Below are positions 51,651 to 59,074 of a DNA stretch of 64,000 bases, in pieces (the first letter of the stretch is position 1; each line of letters starts with the position of its first letter). The DNA is from Terriglobus albidus (GTDB lineage Bacteria > Acidobacteriota > Terriglobia > Terriglobales > Acidobacteriaceae), in NCBI RefSeq assembly GCF_025685425.1, contig NZ_JAGTAS010000058.1, forward strand, positions 558,001 to 622,000. The letters run 5' to 3'. Both the position numbers and the translations under genes were made by a program. Below the pieces are notes generated by a model. It was not told where the DNA came from and made no database searches. It saw only the letters and a program-made list of their open reading frames with translations.

Positions 51651-52524
51651 AATCACGTGCGCCGGCAATATGCGCACTGAGATCGTCCTCGTCTTTCAGA
51701 CCGCGGTACCCTTTGTAGCTCGCTGTTGCGCTTCCGTTAAAGTTTAGAAACAACAGCGCTCGCAGACTTCCGGTAGCGTCCATATGCGCCGGAAGCCACA
51801 GCAAAGGCTGCACCCGTTCCTGCTCGACGGTAAACCGCGTCCCTTTGCGGATGTCGACCAGCAGCCCTCCTGCAATTTTGAAGTCGCGGATAAAGCTGGC
51901 GTCGACCCGCATTACCGAACGGTCTGCCTCGTCCACAACGATTGTCGCGGTCAGGCAACGGGTTACCTCTTCGAAACGGTTGCGGGTGGGAATACTGGAG
52001 TCGCCCTGGTAGTCGAGCAACAGGACAGAACGTCCATCGACAACTTCATGGCGTGGGTTGGAGAGGCGGCCGAGCTCCAGCAGACGTGAGACCGCGATCT
52101 CAGAGTTGGGCGGATGTGCCTTCCGCTCCCGTGCCTTGGCAAGCTGCTTGTGGATGTTTTCGTCGTCTTTGCGCTGCTCGTCGTCAGTCAGCGCGTGGCC
52201 GTTATGACGCAGCGTACGGATGACCTGGAAGCCGTCTTCCGTCACCGCCTCAATATCTCGCTCTTCCTGCTTTTTGAGTTTTCCGTTGTGGTCGAACTCC
52301 AGGCGCGACTCATGGCCCAGATAAAAGGTCTGCTTCCGGAATGTTTCGGCTGCGTGCTGATGGGCAATGACTTCAGGAACAAGGGTTGTCAGGTCAACCT
52401 GCTGTGCGGAGGCGCAGCTCGGAAGCACCGAGAGGAAAACAGCAATTCGAAGAAGCGTCTTGGCGGTGGATCGTTCGAAACCAGAGCTTCTCCTAACGGC
52501 GGAGCACTGAGTTGGGAAGATCAT
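51649..52524 (-). CDS. Secreted protein of unknown function (paralogue pair II, copy 1)
   Basis: 291 aa from the ATG at 52524; a GTG at 52542 is also possible and neither has a good ribosome site. A hydrophobic segment LLRIAVFLSVLPSCASAQ serves as signal peptide. The mature part shares with the 52606-53469 protein RTLRHNGHALTDDE / RRHLRHNGKELSPSE, SRLLELGRLSNPR / SRLLKLATFSNGR, the strand VVDEADRSVMRVDASFIRDFKIAGGLLVDIRKGTRF / AIDEQDQVVSRLEAHLGSDFKIGGGMLANVHKGSRF, and WLPAHMDA / WLPETLDV. These are beta-rich, LolA-like in look, but no established function is assigned. Confidence 0.78.
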   Translation of the reverse strand: MIFPTQCSAVRRSSGFERSTAKTLLRIAVFLSVLPSCASAQQVDLTTLVPEVIAHQHAAETFRKQTFYLGHESRLEFDHNGKLKKQEERDIEAVTEDGFQVIRTLRHNGHALTDDEQRKDDENIHKQLAKARERKAHPPNSEIAVSRLLELGRLSNPRHEVVDGRSVLLLDYQGDSSIPTRNRFEEVTRCLTATIVVDEADRSVMRVDASFIRDFKIAGGLLVDIRKGTRFTVEQERVQPLLWLPAHMDATGSLRALLFLNFNGSATASYKGYRGLKDEDDLSAHIAGARD

Positions 52525-52605
52525 GCACCAAGAATGGAGCACCCGGTTTACGCTCTGATGACGGCGATGCGACGGTTTCGCGAAAGTTCGCGGGTATCTC
52601 GCTCG

Positions 52606-53469
52606 CTACTCCGGCTTCGCCTCCTCCTCGGAGACTTTGGTCACGTCAGGAAGAATCGTTACCGTCGCATCCAGCTTGCGGTAGTCGTAGAAGCGCTGCT
52701 TGCCGGCGCCCTGGAATCCTTTGAAGAGCAGCACCCGGCCATCGACGTTGACATCCAGCGTCTCCGGCAGCCAGATCTCTCCACGTACCGGCGCCTGTGT
52801 CCAGGTAAAGCGAGACCCTTTATGAACGTTCGCCAACATGCCTCCGCCGATCTTGAAGTCGGAGCCGAGGTGGGCCTCCAGACGCGATACCACCTGGTCC
52901 TGCTCATCGATCGCCACTGTGCCGTCGAGCCGGCGCATGATCTCATCGGAGAGTCCGTTGGTGTCTGCCTTAGGATTGCCGGTGAAGTCGTAGAAGATCT
53001 GGTCACGGCCGTTCACGCGGATCCTGCGGCCGTTGGAGAATGTTGCCAGCTTCAGCAGGCGCGAGACGGAGAGGTTCACATCTCCGCCATGCTTCGGTCT
53101 CTTGCCTGCTTTCAGATCGGCTACCTCTTTGTCGACGTGCTCCTGTTCCTTCTTTGCCTCGGACGGGGAAAGCTCCTTGCCGTTGTGGCGGAGATGGCGC
53201 CGCACCTCGATTCCGTTCAGGAAGAAGACCTCATACTCCTCGGTTGTCTGCTTCTTGCTTCCGCCGTCCTTATCCAGCTCATCCGCTGTCTGCTGCATGG
53301 TGCAGATGTACTTGCGGCGTAGCGACTCCAGTTCATCCTGGTGCGCCCGCACCCCGGCAAAAAGAGTCGCGAAATCTGGTAATGGAGCGGCTGCGTCCGA
53401 GACAGCAGGCTTCTGTGCCATAACTGACACGGTCAGCAGGAGAGCGAGCAACAAAGGTCGCAGATGCAT
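52606..53469 (-). CDS. Secreted protein of unknown function (paralogue pair II, copy 2)
   Basis: 287 aa from the ATG at 53469 (MHLRPLLLALLLTVSVMAQ, a signal peptide); the frame extends upstream to 53535 over the divergent gene. The conserved core aligns with the neighbouring 51649-52524 protein. It contains a single early Cys (RRKYICTMQQT) and the repeated pattern GNGRRIRVNGRDQIFYDFTGNP. The two genes are tandem, separated by 81 bp, and probably arose by duplication. Confidence 0.8.
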   Translation of the reverse strand: MHLRPLLLALLLTVSVMAQKPAVSDAAAPLPDFATLFAGVRAHQDELESLRRKYICTMQQTADELDKDGGSKKQTTEEYEVFFLNGIEVRRHLRHNGKELSPSEAKKEQEHVDKEVADLKAGKRPKHGGDVNLSVSRLLKLATFSNGRRIRVNGRDQIFYDFTGNPKADTNGLSDEIMRRLDGTVAIDEQDQVVSRLEAHLGSDFKIGGGMLANVHKGSRFTWTQAPVRGEIWLPETLDVNVDGRVLLFKGFQGAGKQRFYDYRKLDATVTILPDVTKVSEEEAKPE

Positions 53470-53537
53470 GACAGTGATACGCAGCGGGAGAGGATTCGTT
53501 CCTACAGGAGATTCATTTCCGGGGTATGCTGGCAACC

Positions 53538-53870
53538 ATGATACGACTGCTCATCGAGTGGCTGCTGAATGCTCTGGCGTTGGTTATCACCGCTTACGTG
53601 GTCCCGGACTTTGAAGTGGATGGCTTCGGACCTGCTGTTATTGGGGCCCTGGTCGTAGGTCTGTTAAATGTCACGCTAGGATGGCTGCTCAGCATCTTCA
53701 CCTTCCCGCTTGTCTGGCTGCTGCCGCGCCTGATGATGGTGTTGATCGATGCGGTTGTACTTTATGTCGCCGCCAAACTGGTTCCCGGCTTCAGAATCAA
53801 AAGTTTCCTGGCGGCATTTATCGGCGCGATTGTTCTGGTGCTGATCCACATCGTCTTCTCGTATGCCTGA
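53538..53870 (+). CDS. Small four-span membrane protein, phage holin superfamily IV (YvlD-like)
   Basis: 110 aa from the ATG at 53538 (MIRLLIEWLLNALALVITAYVVPDFEVDGF); an ATG at 53526 adds four residues. Four spans (about 3-22, 29-50, 53-75, 85-107) and the family's internal repeat around VVPDFEVDGF and LVPGFRIKSFLAAFIGAIVL. Despite the family name, chromosomal copies are usually not phage lysis genes, and nothing phage-like is nearby. It is divergent from the secreted paralogue with a 68-bp gap. Confidence 0.88.
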   Translation: MIRLLIEWLLNALALVITAYVVPDFEVDGFGPAVIGALVVGLLNVTLGWLLSIFTFPLVWLLPRLMMVLIDAVVLYVAAKLVPGFRIKSFLAAFIGAIVLVLIHIVFSYA

Positions 53871-53918
53871 GAATGAAATCTCCATACGTGCCTGGGCTGA
53901 TTGTTTGTGAAACGCCTG

Positions 53919-53990
53919 CCCACCCTAGCGTTGCGAGCGTTCACCCCAACGAACAAAGTTCGTTGGGGACCCCGAGGGTGGGGCACCCGG
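53919..53990. repeat. Family C repeat, copy 2, interrupted by a nested hairpin
   Basis: The empty form at 29949-29982 reads CACCCTAGCGTTGCGAG then GGTGGGGCACCCGG. Here the two halves are split by about 35 bp with arms CCCCAACGAAC / GTTCGTTGGGG, flanked by a duplicated CGAG. The reverse complement of the insert matches the insert in the family B element at 12987-13139. The repeat overlaps the 3' end of the gene ending at 53925. Confidence 0.85.
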
Positions 53991-54545
53991 GCGGGAAGGA
54001 AAGCCAAGCGCGGTTTCGATGCGGTGCTTCCACTCGGGTCCGTTATCGCGATCATGCTGTCCCAGTTCGATGACGCGCTGGTTCGCAGCGCGATCGAGAG
54101 CCGTGCGGGCATAGGTCACCTCCACCGCCGTCTGGCGTTCCTGCAATGCCGAGACATGCACATCCACGGTCGTAGCGAACTGGTTGCCCACCACGGCGAC
54201 ATATTGCATGCGACCACCGGCGACATCGAAAAGCGTATTCACCCAGACACTGTCCACGTTTCCATGCTTGATCGTCCACACCGCACCCTGCACGTCCCTT
54301 CCCGGCTGTGGGTATGCAAAGACCGGATTCCAGTCTTCGCCGGCCCATCTGCGCTCAGCCTCCGGCGCGAACAGAGGACCGACCTGCGCCATGGGAGCGG
54401 CAATCTCAAAGCGGAAGGTATTCACCACATGGGCGTTCTTTTCCTGAACTGCGTCCGTCGATGTTTGAGCTTTCGCATGCTGCATCATCGTTACTCCCGC
54501 TAACGTGAAACACATTCCCGCAATCCGCAGATTTCTGAAGATCAT
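53925..54545 (-). CDS. Secreted SRPBCC-like protein with a repeat-derived C-terminus
   Basis: 206 aa with a signal peptide (about residues 1-26, ending AKAQ). The body (FRFEIAAPMAQVGPLFAPEAERRWAGEDWNPVFAYP, VWTIKHGNVDSVWVNTLFD, TTVDVHVSALQERQTAVEVTYARTAL) resembles a START/SRPBCC fold; the ligand is unknown. The last ~21 residues (from about PGAPPSG to the stop) are encoded by the family C repeat with its nested hairpin, so the ancestral stop was probably near residue 185. The start overlaps the stop of the small RHH-like regulator by 4 nt (ATGA). Confidence 0.75.
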   Translation of the reverse strand: MIFRNLRIAGMCFTLAGVTMMQHAKAQTSTDAVQEKNAHVVNTFRFEIAAPMAQVGPLFAPEAERRWAGEDWNPVFAYPQPGRDVQGAVWTIKHGNVDSVWVNTLFDVAGGRMQYVAVVGNQFATTVDVHVSALQERQTAVEVTYARTALDRAANQRVIELGQHDRDNGPEWKHRIETALGFPSRPGAPPSGSPTNFVRWGERSQR

Positions 54546-54829
54546 CGCCGCTCCTTGAGCTGATGGCTGTCTTTGGCCCGCAGCGTTAAGCCGTACAGCT
54601 CACGAAGCTGATCGATCTGCCCAAGAGTGGCCTGCGAGAATGGCGCTTTGCCTTCGAAGGAATGCAAGACAATTCCCTCCAGAAGGTCGCCGAGACTCAT
54701 GTCCTTAAGCTCTGCAAGACCTTTCAGCACCTTGAGCAGTCTCTTTTCAATCCTGACGCCCGTCTGCACGCGCTCAACTTCGATCTGGTGGGAGGTATCA
54801 CTCATACATACCAATGTACCATGGTACAT
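54542..54829 (-). CDS. Small ribbon-helix-helix-like regulator
   Basis: 95 aa from the ATG at 54829, which has GGGGA about 10 nt upstream; an ATG at 54805 would give 87 aa. The segment VQTGVRIEKRLLKVLKGLAELKDMSLGDLLEGIVLHSFEG (about 21-60) has the strand-helix-helix pattern of CopG/Arc-type DNA-binding proteins. The C-terminal third (ATLGQIDQLRELYGLTLRAKDSHQLKERR) is helical and basic. A perfect 16-bp palindrome covers the start codon, consistent with autorepression. It is translationally coupled to the secreted SRPBCC-like gene. A long upstream extension of the frame is antisense to the peptidase and rejected. Confidence 0.68.
   Translation of the reverse strand: MYHGTLVCMSDTSHQIEVERVQTGVRIEKRLLKVLKGLAELKDMSLGDLLEGIVLHSFEGKAPFSQATLGQIDQLRELYGLTLRAKDSHQLKERR
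54814..54829. promoter_or_regulatory. Palindromic operator at the RHH-like regulator start
   Basis: ATGTACCATGGTACAT is a perfect 16-bp palindrome whose last bases include the start codon of the regulator. It lies between the divergent regulator operon and the M3 peptidase gene (start 54911), so it could serve both. Confidence 0.6.
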
Positions 54830-54910
54830 AAATTGTTTTCCCCGGAACCGCCCCTCCCATCTCTGCGTACGTGAGAGAATAAGCACCCTGAAAGAACGAG
54901 GACCTTCCTT

Positions 54911-56941
54911 GTGAACCTGATACGGAGCACTGCCCTGCTTATGAGTCTCGCTGTTCCCGCCGTTGCCCAAACGCCCGCGCCGAAGCCTCCCGCCGACGCT
55001 CTTCACGCCTGGGTCGGCATGACCTCGCCTGCCGATCTCGAGAACTGGGTGAACTATCACATCGCCGAAGAGAAGAAGGCTGTCGCGGAAATTCTTGCCG
55101 TCAAGGGAACCCGCACCGTCGAGAACACGCTGAAGCCTTTTGACCGCGCCCAGTTCCACCTGAACATCGCCGGCAACCAGGACTACCTGATGTTCGGCCT
55201 GCACGACAACAAAGATGTGCGCGACAAGGCGCAGGCGCTGCTGCAGAACATCTCGGCCGAAGGCACCGCTCTGCAATTGAACCAGGATGTCTACCATGCA
55301 CTGGCAGCCATCGATAAGACAAAGGCGGATGCCGCGACCAAGTATTATCTGGATCGCACGCTGCTCGAATATCGTCTGGCCGGTGTGGATAAGGACGCCG
55401 AGACTCGCGAGAAGGTCCGCAAGCTTTCCGACCAGATCACCGAGCAGTCGCTGCACTTCTCTCGTACCGTGCAGGACGATGTCCGCAAGGTCGTCGTGAA
55501 AGACCCCGTCGAGCTTTATGGGCTCCCCGCGGACTACATCGAAAAGCACAAGCCCGCCGCCGACGGGACCATCACACTCACCACTGACCAGCCTGATATG
55601 CTGCCGGTCGTTACCTACGCAAAGAGCCCACGCCTGCGGCGCGATATGTACCTGGCGTACAACAACCGCGCCTTTCCGGGAAACAAGACTGTCCTGCTCG
55701 ACCTTCTCAAGACCCGACAGGAGATGGCAACGACTCTCGGCTATAAGACCTGGGCCGATCTCGCTACTGCTGACATGATGATCGGCTCCGCCGACAAACT
55801 GCGTTCTTTCCTGAAGGAAGTCGACGAGGCCTCCCGCCCCTCCGCGGCCAAGGAGTTTGCCCTGCTGGAGGCCTTCGTCAAGGAAAAGGACCCTTCTGCC
55901 CTACCGCTCACTGCAAGCGACTCCAGCTACTGGAGCGAACAGTACCGCCGCGCGAAGTATGACTTTGACTCACAGTCGGTACGCCCCTACTTCCCTTACC
56001 CCGAGGTGGAAAAAGGCGTGCTGGCCACCGCAGGCAAACTATTCCATATCGAGTTCCGCCCCAGCAAAGCTCCCATCTGGAACCCGACCGTCACCGCATA
56101 TGACATCTACGACCAGGGCAAGCTGGCCGGCCGTATCTACCTGGACATGCATCCGCGCGCGGGCAAGGACAAGTGGTTCTCGGAGTCCGGCGTAATTCCG
56201 GGCTCCGGCTCGCAGATTCCTGAAGCAGCCCTGCTATGCAACTTCCCTGGGCCGGAGAACGGTGATCCTGGCCTGTTGCAGTACTCGGACGTCGTCACCT
56301 TCTTCCACGAGTTCGGGCACATGATGCACGAGGTGCTTGGTGGCCACGGCCAGTGGGCCGGCACCGCCGGCGTCAGCACCGAGCGTGACTTCGTCGAAGC
56401 ACCCTCGCAGATGCTGGAAGAGTTTTTCGAAGACACCGGGATCCTGCAGTCGTTCGCAAAACACTACAAGACCGGCGAGGTGCTTCCCTCTACGACCATC
56501 GATAAGATGGTGCGCGCAGGACGCTTTGCTCGCGGCTCGTGGGTGCAGGGACAGCTCCGCTACTCTGAGCTCTCCCTGTCGATTCATGATCGCGCTCCTG
56601 AGCAGGTCGATCTCGATGCCATCAACAAGAAGACCTTTGTCGATCACATGCCATATGTCTTCCTCGATGACAGCCACATGTATGCCAGCTTCACGCACCT
56701 GACCGGCTACTCGTCGAACTACTACACGTATGTCCTCGATAAAGTGATCGCCGTCGATCTCTTCTCGGCCTTCGATCCCAAGAACCTGCTGGGCGGCCCC
56801 GCGGCGATGAAGTACCGCAAGACGGTGCTGGAGCCGGGCGGAAACAAATCGGCCAACGACCTGATCAAAGACTTCCTGGGACGTCCCCAGTCCATGGACG
56901 CCCTGAAGCACTGGATCGCTCTGGGTCTGCCGGCAGAGTAA
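54911..56941 (+). CDS. Secreted M3-family zinc oligopeptidase (thimet oligopeptidase-like)
   Basis: 676 aa from a GTG start; the signal peptide MNLIRSTALLMSLAVPAVAQ indicates export. The zinc site is HEFGH at residues 466-470 in VVTFFHEFGHMMHEVLGG, with the third ligand in the downstream EAPSQMLEEFFED block. The C-terminal lobe (GRFARGSWVQGQLRYSELSLSIH, YSSNYYTYVLDKVIAVDLF) is typical of M3 enzymes, which cut short peptides inside a deep channel. Bacterial M3 enzymes such as Dcp and OpdA also have cytoplasmic members; the exported form here suggests periplasmic peptide use. Confidence 0.95.
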   Translation: MNLIRSTALLMSLAVPAVAQTPAPKPPADALHAWVGMTSPADLENWVNYHIAEEKKAVAEILAVKGTRTVENTLKPFDRAQFHLNIAGNQDYLMFGLHDNKDVRDKAQALLQNISAEGTALQLNQDVYHALAAIDKTKADAATKYYLDRTLLEYRLAGVDKDAETREKVRKLSDQITEQSLHFSRTVQDDVRKVVVKDPVELYGLPADYIEKHKPAADGTITLTTDQPDMLPVVTYAKSPRLRRDMYLAYNNRAFPGNKTVLLDLLKTRQEMATTLGYKTWADLATADMMIGSADKLRSFLKEVDEASRPSAAKEFALLEAFVKEKDPSALPLTASDSSYWSEQYRRAKYDFDSQSVRPYFPYPEVEKGVLATAGKLFHIEFRPSKAPIWNPTVTAYDIYDQGKLAGRIYLDMHPRAGKDKWFSESGVIPGSGSQIPEAALLCNFPGPENGDPGLLQYSDVVTFFHEFGHMMHEVLGGHGQWAGTAGVSTERDFVEAPSQMLEEFFEDTGILQSFAKHYKTGEVLPSTTIDKMVRAGRFARGSWVQGQLRYSELSLSIHDRAPEQVDLDAINKKTFVDHMPYVFLDDSHMYASFTHLTGYSSNYYTYVLDKVIAVDLFSAFDPKNLLGGPAAMKYRKTVLEPGGNKSANDLIKDFLGRPQSMDALKHWIALGLPAE

Positions 56942-56951
56942 GAAAACTACA

Positions 56952-56983
56952 AAACCCACGCCGGACGAAAGGCGTGGGTTTTC
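56952..56983 (+). terminator. Rho-independent terminator after the M3 peptidase
   Basis: Stem AACCCACGCC / GGCGTGGGTT with an 8-nt loop, followed by TTTCTGTTT. Confidence 0.92.
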
Positions 56984-57014
56984 TGTTTCACCTCCATGTC
57001 GTAGCATTTCCTCT

Positions 57015-57127
57015 AGAGCATTTCTCCTGTTGCTGGGTATCCCGGGAGAAGCGTGCAGCGGCGTTTTCATTGCGGAAACGCCCATAGATGCACAAGCCCC
57101 GCACTACACCTACAGGAGAAATGCTTT
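57015..57127 (+). repeat. Dispersed inverted repeat, family A copy 7
   Basis: 113 bp, ends AGAGCATTTCTCCTG and CAGGAGAAATGCTTT, stem GGCGTTTTC/GGAAACGCC, flanked by TA on both sides. Arm changes are compensatory (CTCCTG with CAGGAG instead of CCCTG with CAGGG). It lies directly upstream of glpD and gives a false ATG at 57053. Confidence 0.9.
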
Positions 57128-57133
57128 ACCGGC

Positions 57134-58693
57134 ATGAACCAACGCACACAGGCTCTGCAACAACTCCAGTCCGACACATTTGATGTACTCATCCTTGGAG
57201 GCGGAGCAACCGGCCTCGGTATCGCCGTCGACGCGGTCACCCGCGGCTATCGCACCGCGCTGGTCGATGCCGGCGACTTTGCGCAGGCTACCAGTTCGCG
57301 CGCGACCAAGCTGGTGCATGGCGGCGTACGCTATCTTGCCTCGGGTCAAATCTCTCTGGTCTATGAAGCTCTGCACGAACGGGCAGCCATGCTGCGCAAT
57401 GCCCCACATCTGGTGCAGCCTCTTCCCTTCGTCACGCCCGCATATCGCTGGTTCGATCTGCCGTACTACGGCACGGGGCTGAAGCTCTACGACGTTCTCA
57501 GCGGCAAGGCGACCATGGGACCGACCTCCATCTTCGGTCATGACAAAACCCTGGCGCTGCTTCCGAATATTGCACGGAAGAACCTGAAGGGATCGATCGT
57601 CTACTACGACGGCCAGTTCGACGACGCGCGTTTCTCCCTGGCCCTGGCGCGCACTGCTGTTGACCACGGCGCAACGGTCGCGAATTACGTTCGCTGCGTC
57701 TCCTTCGAAAAGGCGTCCGGCAAGATCACCGGAGCAGTGTTGCGTGATGAAGAGACTGGCAACACCTTCCGAGTAAACGCCAAGGTCATCGTGAACGCCA
57801 CCGGCATTTTCACCGATGAAGTACGCCATCTCGACAATCCTTCTGACGCTCCGTTGCTGAACGTCTCGCGCGGTACACACATTGTCGTGCCGCCCACAGT
57901 ACTTGGCCGCGACTACGCCATCATGGTGCCGAAGACGGAAGATGGCCGTGTGATCTTCGCGATCCCGTGGCTGGGCAAGGTGGTGATCGGAACCACGGAT
58001 CTCGCTGCCCCCAAGCCTGAGATCGAACCCGGCCATCAGGATGACGAGATCGACTACATCCTGCACCACATCAATCCCTATCTGCAGCACACCATCACCC
58101 GTGCCGATATCCTGTCGGTCTTCTCCGGCCTGCGTCCGCTCATTACCGGACCTGGAGCGTCGACTGCAAGGCTTTCACGGGAACACCATATTGAGCGTTC
58201 CCCGTCAGGCTTGCTGACCATCGCCGGCGGCAAGTGGACCACCTATCGCCGCATGGCGCAGGACCTGGTGGACTTTGCCATCAAACATGAGATGCTGCCC
58301 GCCGCAGCGTGCAGGACGGAAAAGCTGCCCTTGCGCGGAGCTCCGCTGAAAGCAGGCGATCCCCATGATCCGCTTTCGCGGTATGGGACGGATCGTGCCG
58401 CCGTCGAAGCACTCGTCACTGCGGATGCATCGCTAGGCGCAAAGCTGGATGAGGCGCTTCCCTTCATTCAGGCTGAGGCCGTCTATGCTGCTCGCGAAGA
58501 GATGGCGAGAACCGTCGAAGACGTTCTCTCACGGCGAATGCGTGCACTGCTGCTGGATGCGAAGGCTGCGGTGCGGTCGGCGCCGAAGGTCGCGGAGTTA
58601 CTCGCGCGTGAGCTTGGACACGATGCCGAGTGGCAGATGGAACAGGTTTCTGCGTTTAGGGAATTGGCGGCTCGGTACTATTTGCCTTCGTAG
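57134..58693 (+). CDS. glpD: FAD-dependent glycerol-3-phosphate dehydrogenase
   Basis: 519 aa from the ATG at 57134 (MNQRTQALQQLQSDTFDVLILGGGATG). It oxidises glycerol-3-phosphate to dihydroxyacetone phosphate at the inner membrane and feeds electrons to quinone. The FAD dinucleotide-binding motif is VLILGGGATGLGIAVDAVTRG; further landmarks are ATSSRATKLVHGGVRYL, NATGIFTDEVRHLD, RGTHIVVP, VFSGLRPLI and TIAGGKWTTYRRMAQDLVD, with a C-terminal DAO_C domain. It converges with glpK-glpF across a palindrome-rich spacer; together they give glycerol uptake and catabolism. Confidence 0.96.
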   Translation: MNQRTQALQQLQSDTFDVLILGGGATGLGIAVDAVTRGYRTALVDAGDFAQATSSRATKLVHGGVRYLASGQISLVYEALHERAAMLRNAPHLVQPLPFVTPAYRWFDLPYYGTGLKLYDVLSGKATMGPTSIFGHDKTLALLPNIARKNLKGSIVYYDGQFDDARFSLALARTAVDHGATVANYVRCVSFEKASGKITGAVLRDEETGNTFRVNAKVIVNATGIFTDEVRHLDNPSDAPLLNVSRGTHIVVPPTVLGRDYAIMVPKTEDGRVIFAIPWLGKVVIGTTDLAAPKPEIEPGHQDDEIDYILHHINPYLQHTITRADILSVFSGLRPLITGPGASTARLSREHHIERSPSGLLTIAGGKWTTYRRMAQDLVDFAIKHEMLPAAACRTEKLPLRGAPLKAGDPHDPLSRYGTDRAAVEALVTADASLGAKLDEALPFIQAEAVYAAREEMARTVEDVLSRRMRALLLDAKAAVRSAPKVAELLARELGHDAEWQMEQVSAFRELAARYYLPS

Positions 58694-59074
58694 CATTTGT
58701 CTTTGTAAGCGCTGAAGGCGCGTTCTATACCAGCCTGGGGCAACGCCCCAGGATCTTCGCTTAAAGGGCTGAAGGCCCGCTCTCTAAGCGGATCGGTTAT
58801 CGATTCTCCAAACCTATGGAGCGGGCCTTCAGCCCTTATCTTTCTCTTTGGCTCCGTAACCTGGGGCGTTGCCCCAGGCTGGTATAGAACGCACCTTTGG
58901 TGCTCTTTTGCCGTTTGCTATGTGGAGTGCCTCACCGTGGATAAGAAGCAGAACCAAGTTCGCCGGGGGCTCGACTATCCCACTCACGCTTCGCGTGAAT
59001 GGGGCACCCAGTGTATGAGTTGCCGTACATTTCGGACCTCTAGCAACTAGCAACTAGAAACCAGCAACTGTTTA
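58694..59074. repeat. Composite nested palindromic element between glpD and glpF
   Basis: 381 bp, no gene. A perfect 33-bp inverted repeat (58720-58752 and 58860-58892) has arms that are each palindromic themselves (CCTGGGGC/GCCCCAGG). Inside is another pair, GGGCTGAAGGCCCGCTC and its inverse near 58766 and 58819. TAGCAACTAGCAACTAGAAA and CCAGCAACTG near 59041 resemble the arms of the element at 25244-25690. Confidence 0.85.

Noticed and set aside
53526-53870. Holin-family gene as evidence of a prophage
   Set aside because: Superfamily IV holin-like proteins are common chromosomal membrane proteins, and no lysin, capsid, tail or integrase gene is nearby.
54830-55549. N-terminal extension of the RHH-like regulator to 335 aa
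   Set aside because: The extension is wholly antisense to the M3 peptidase N-terminus and shows no domain; the gene starts at 54829 or 54805.
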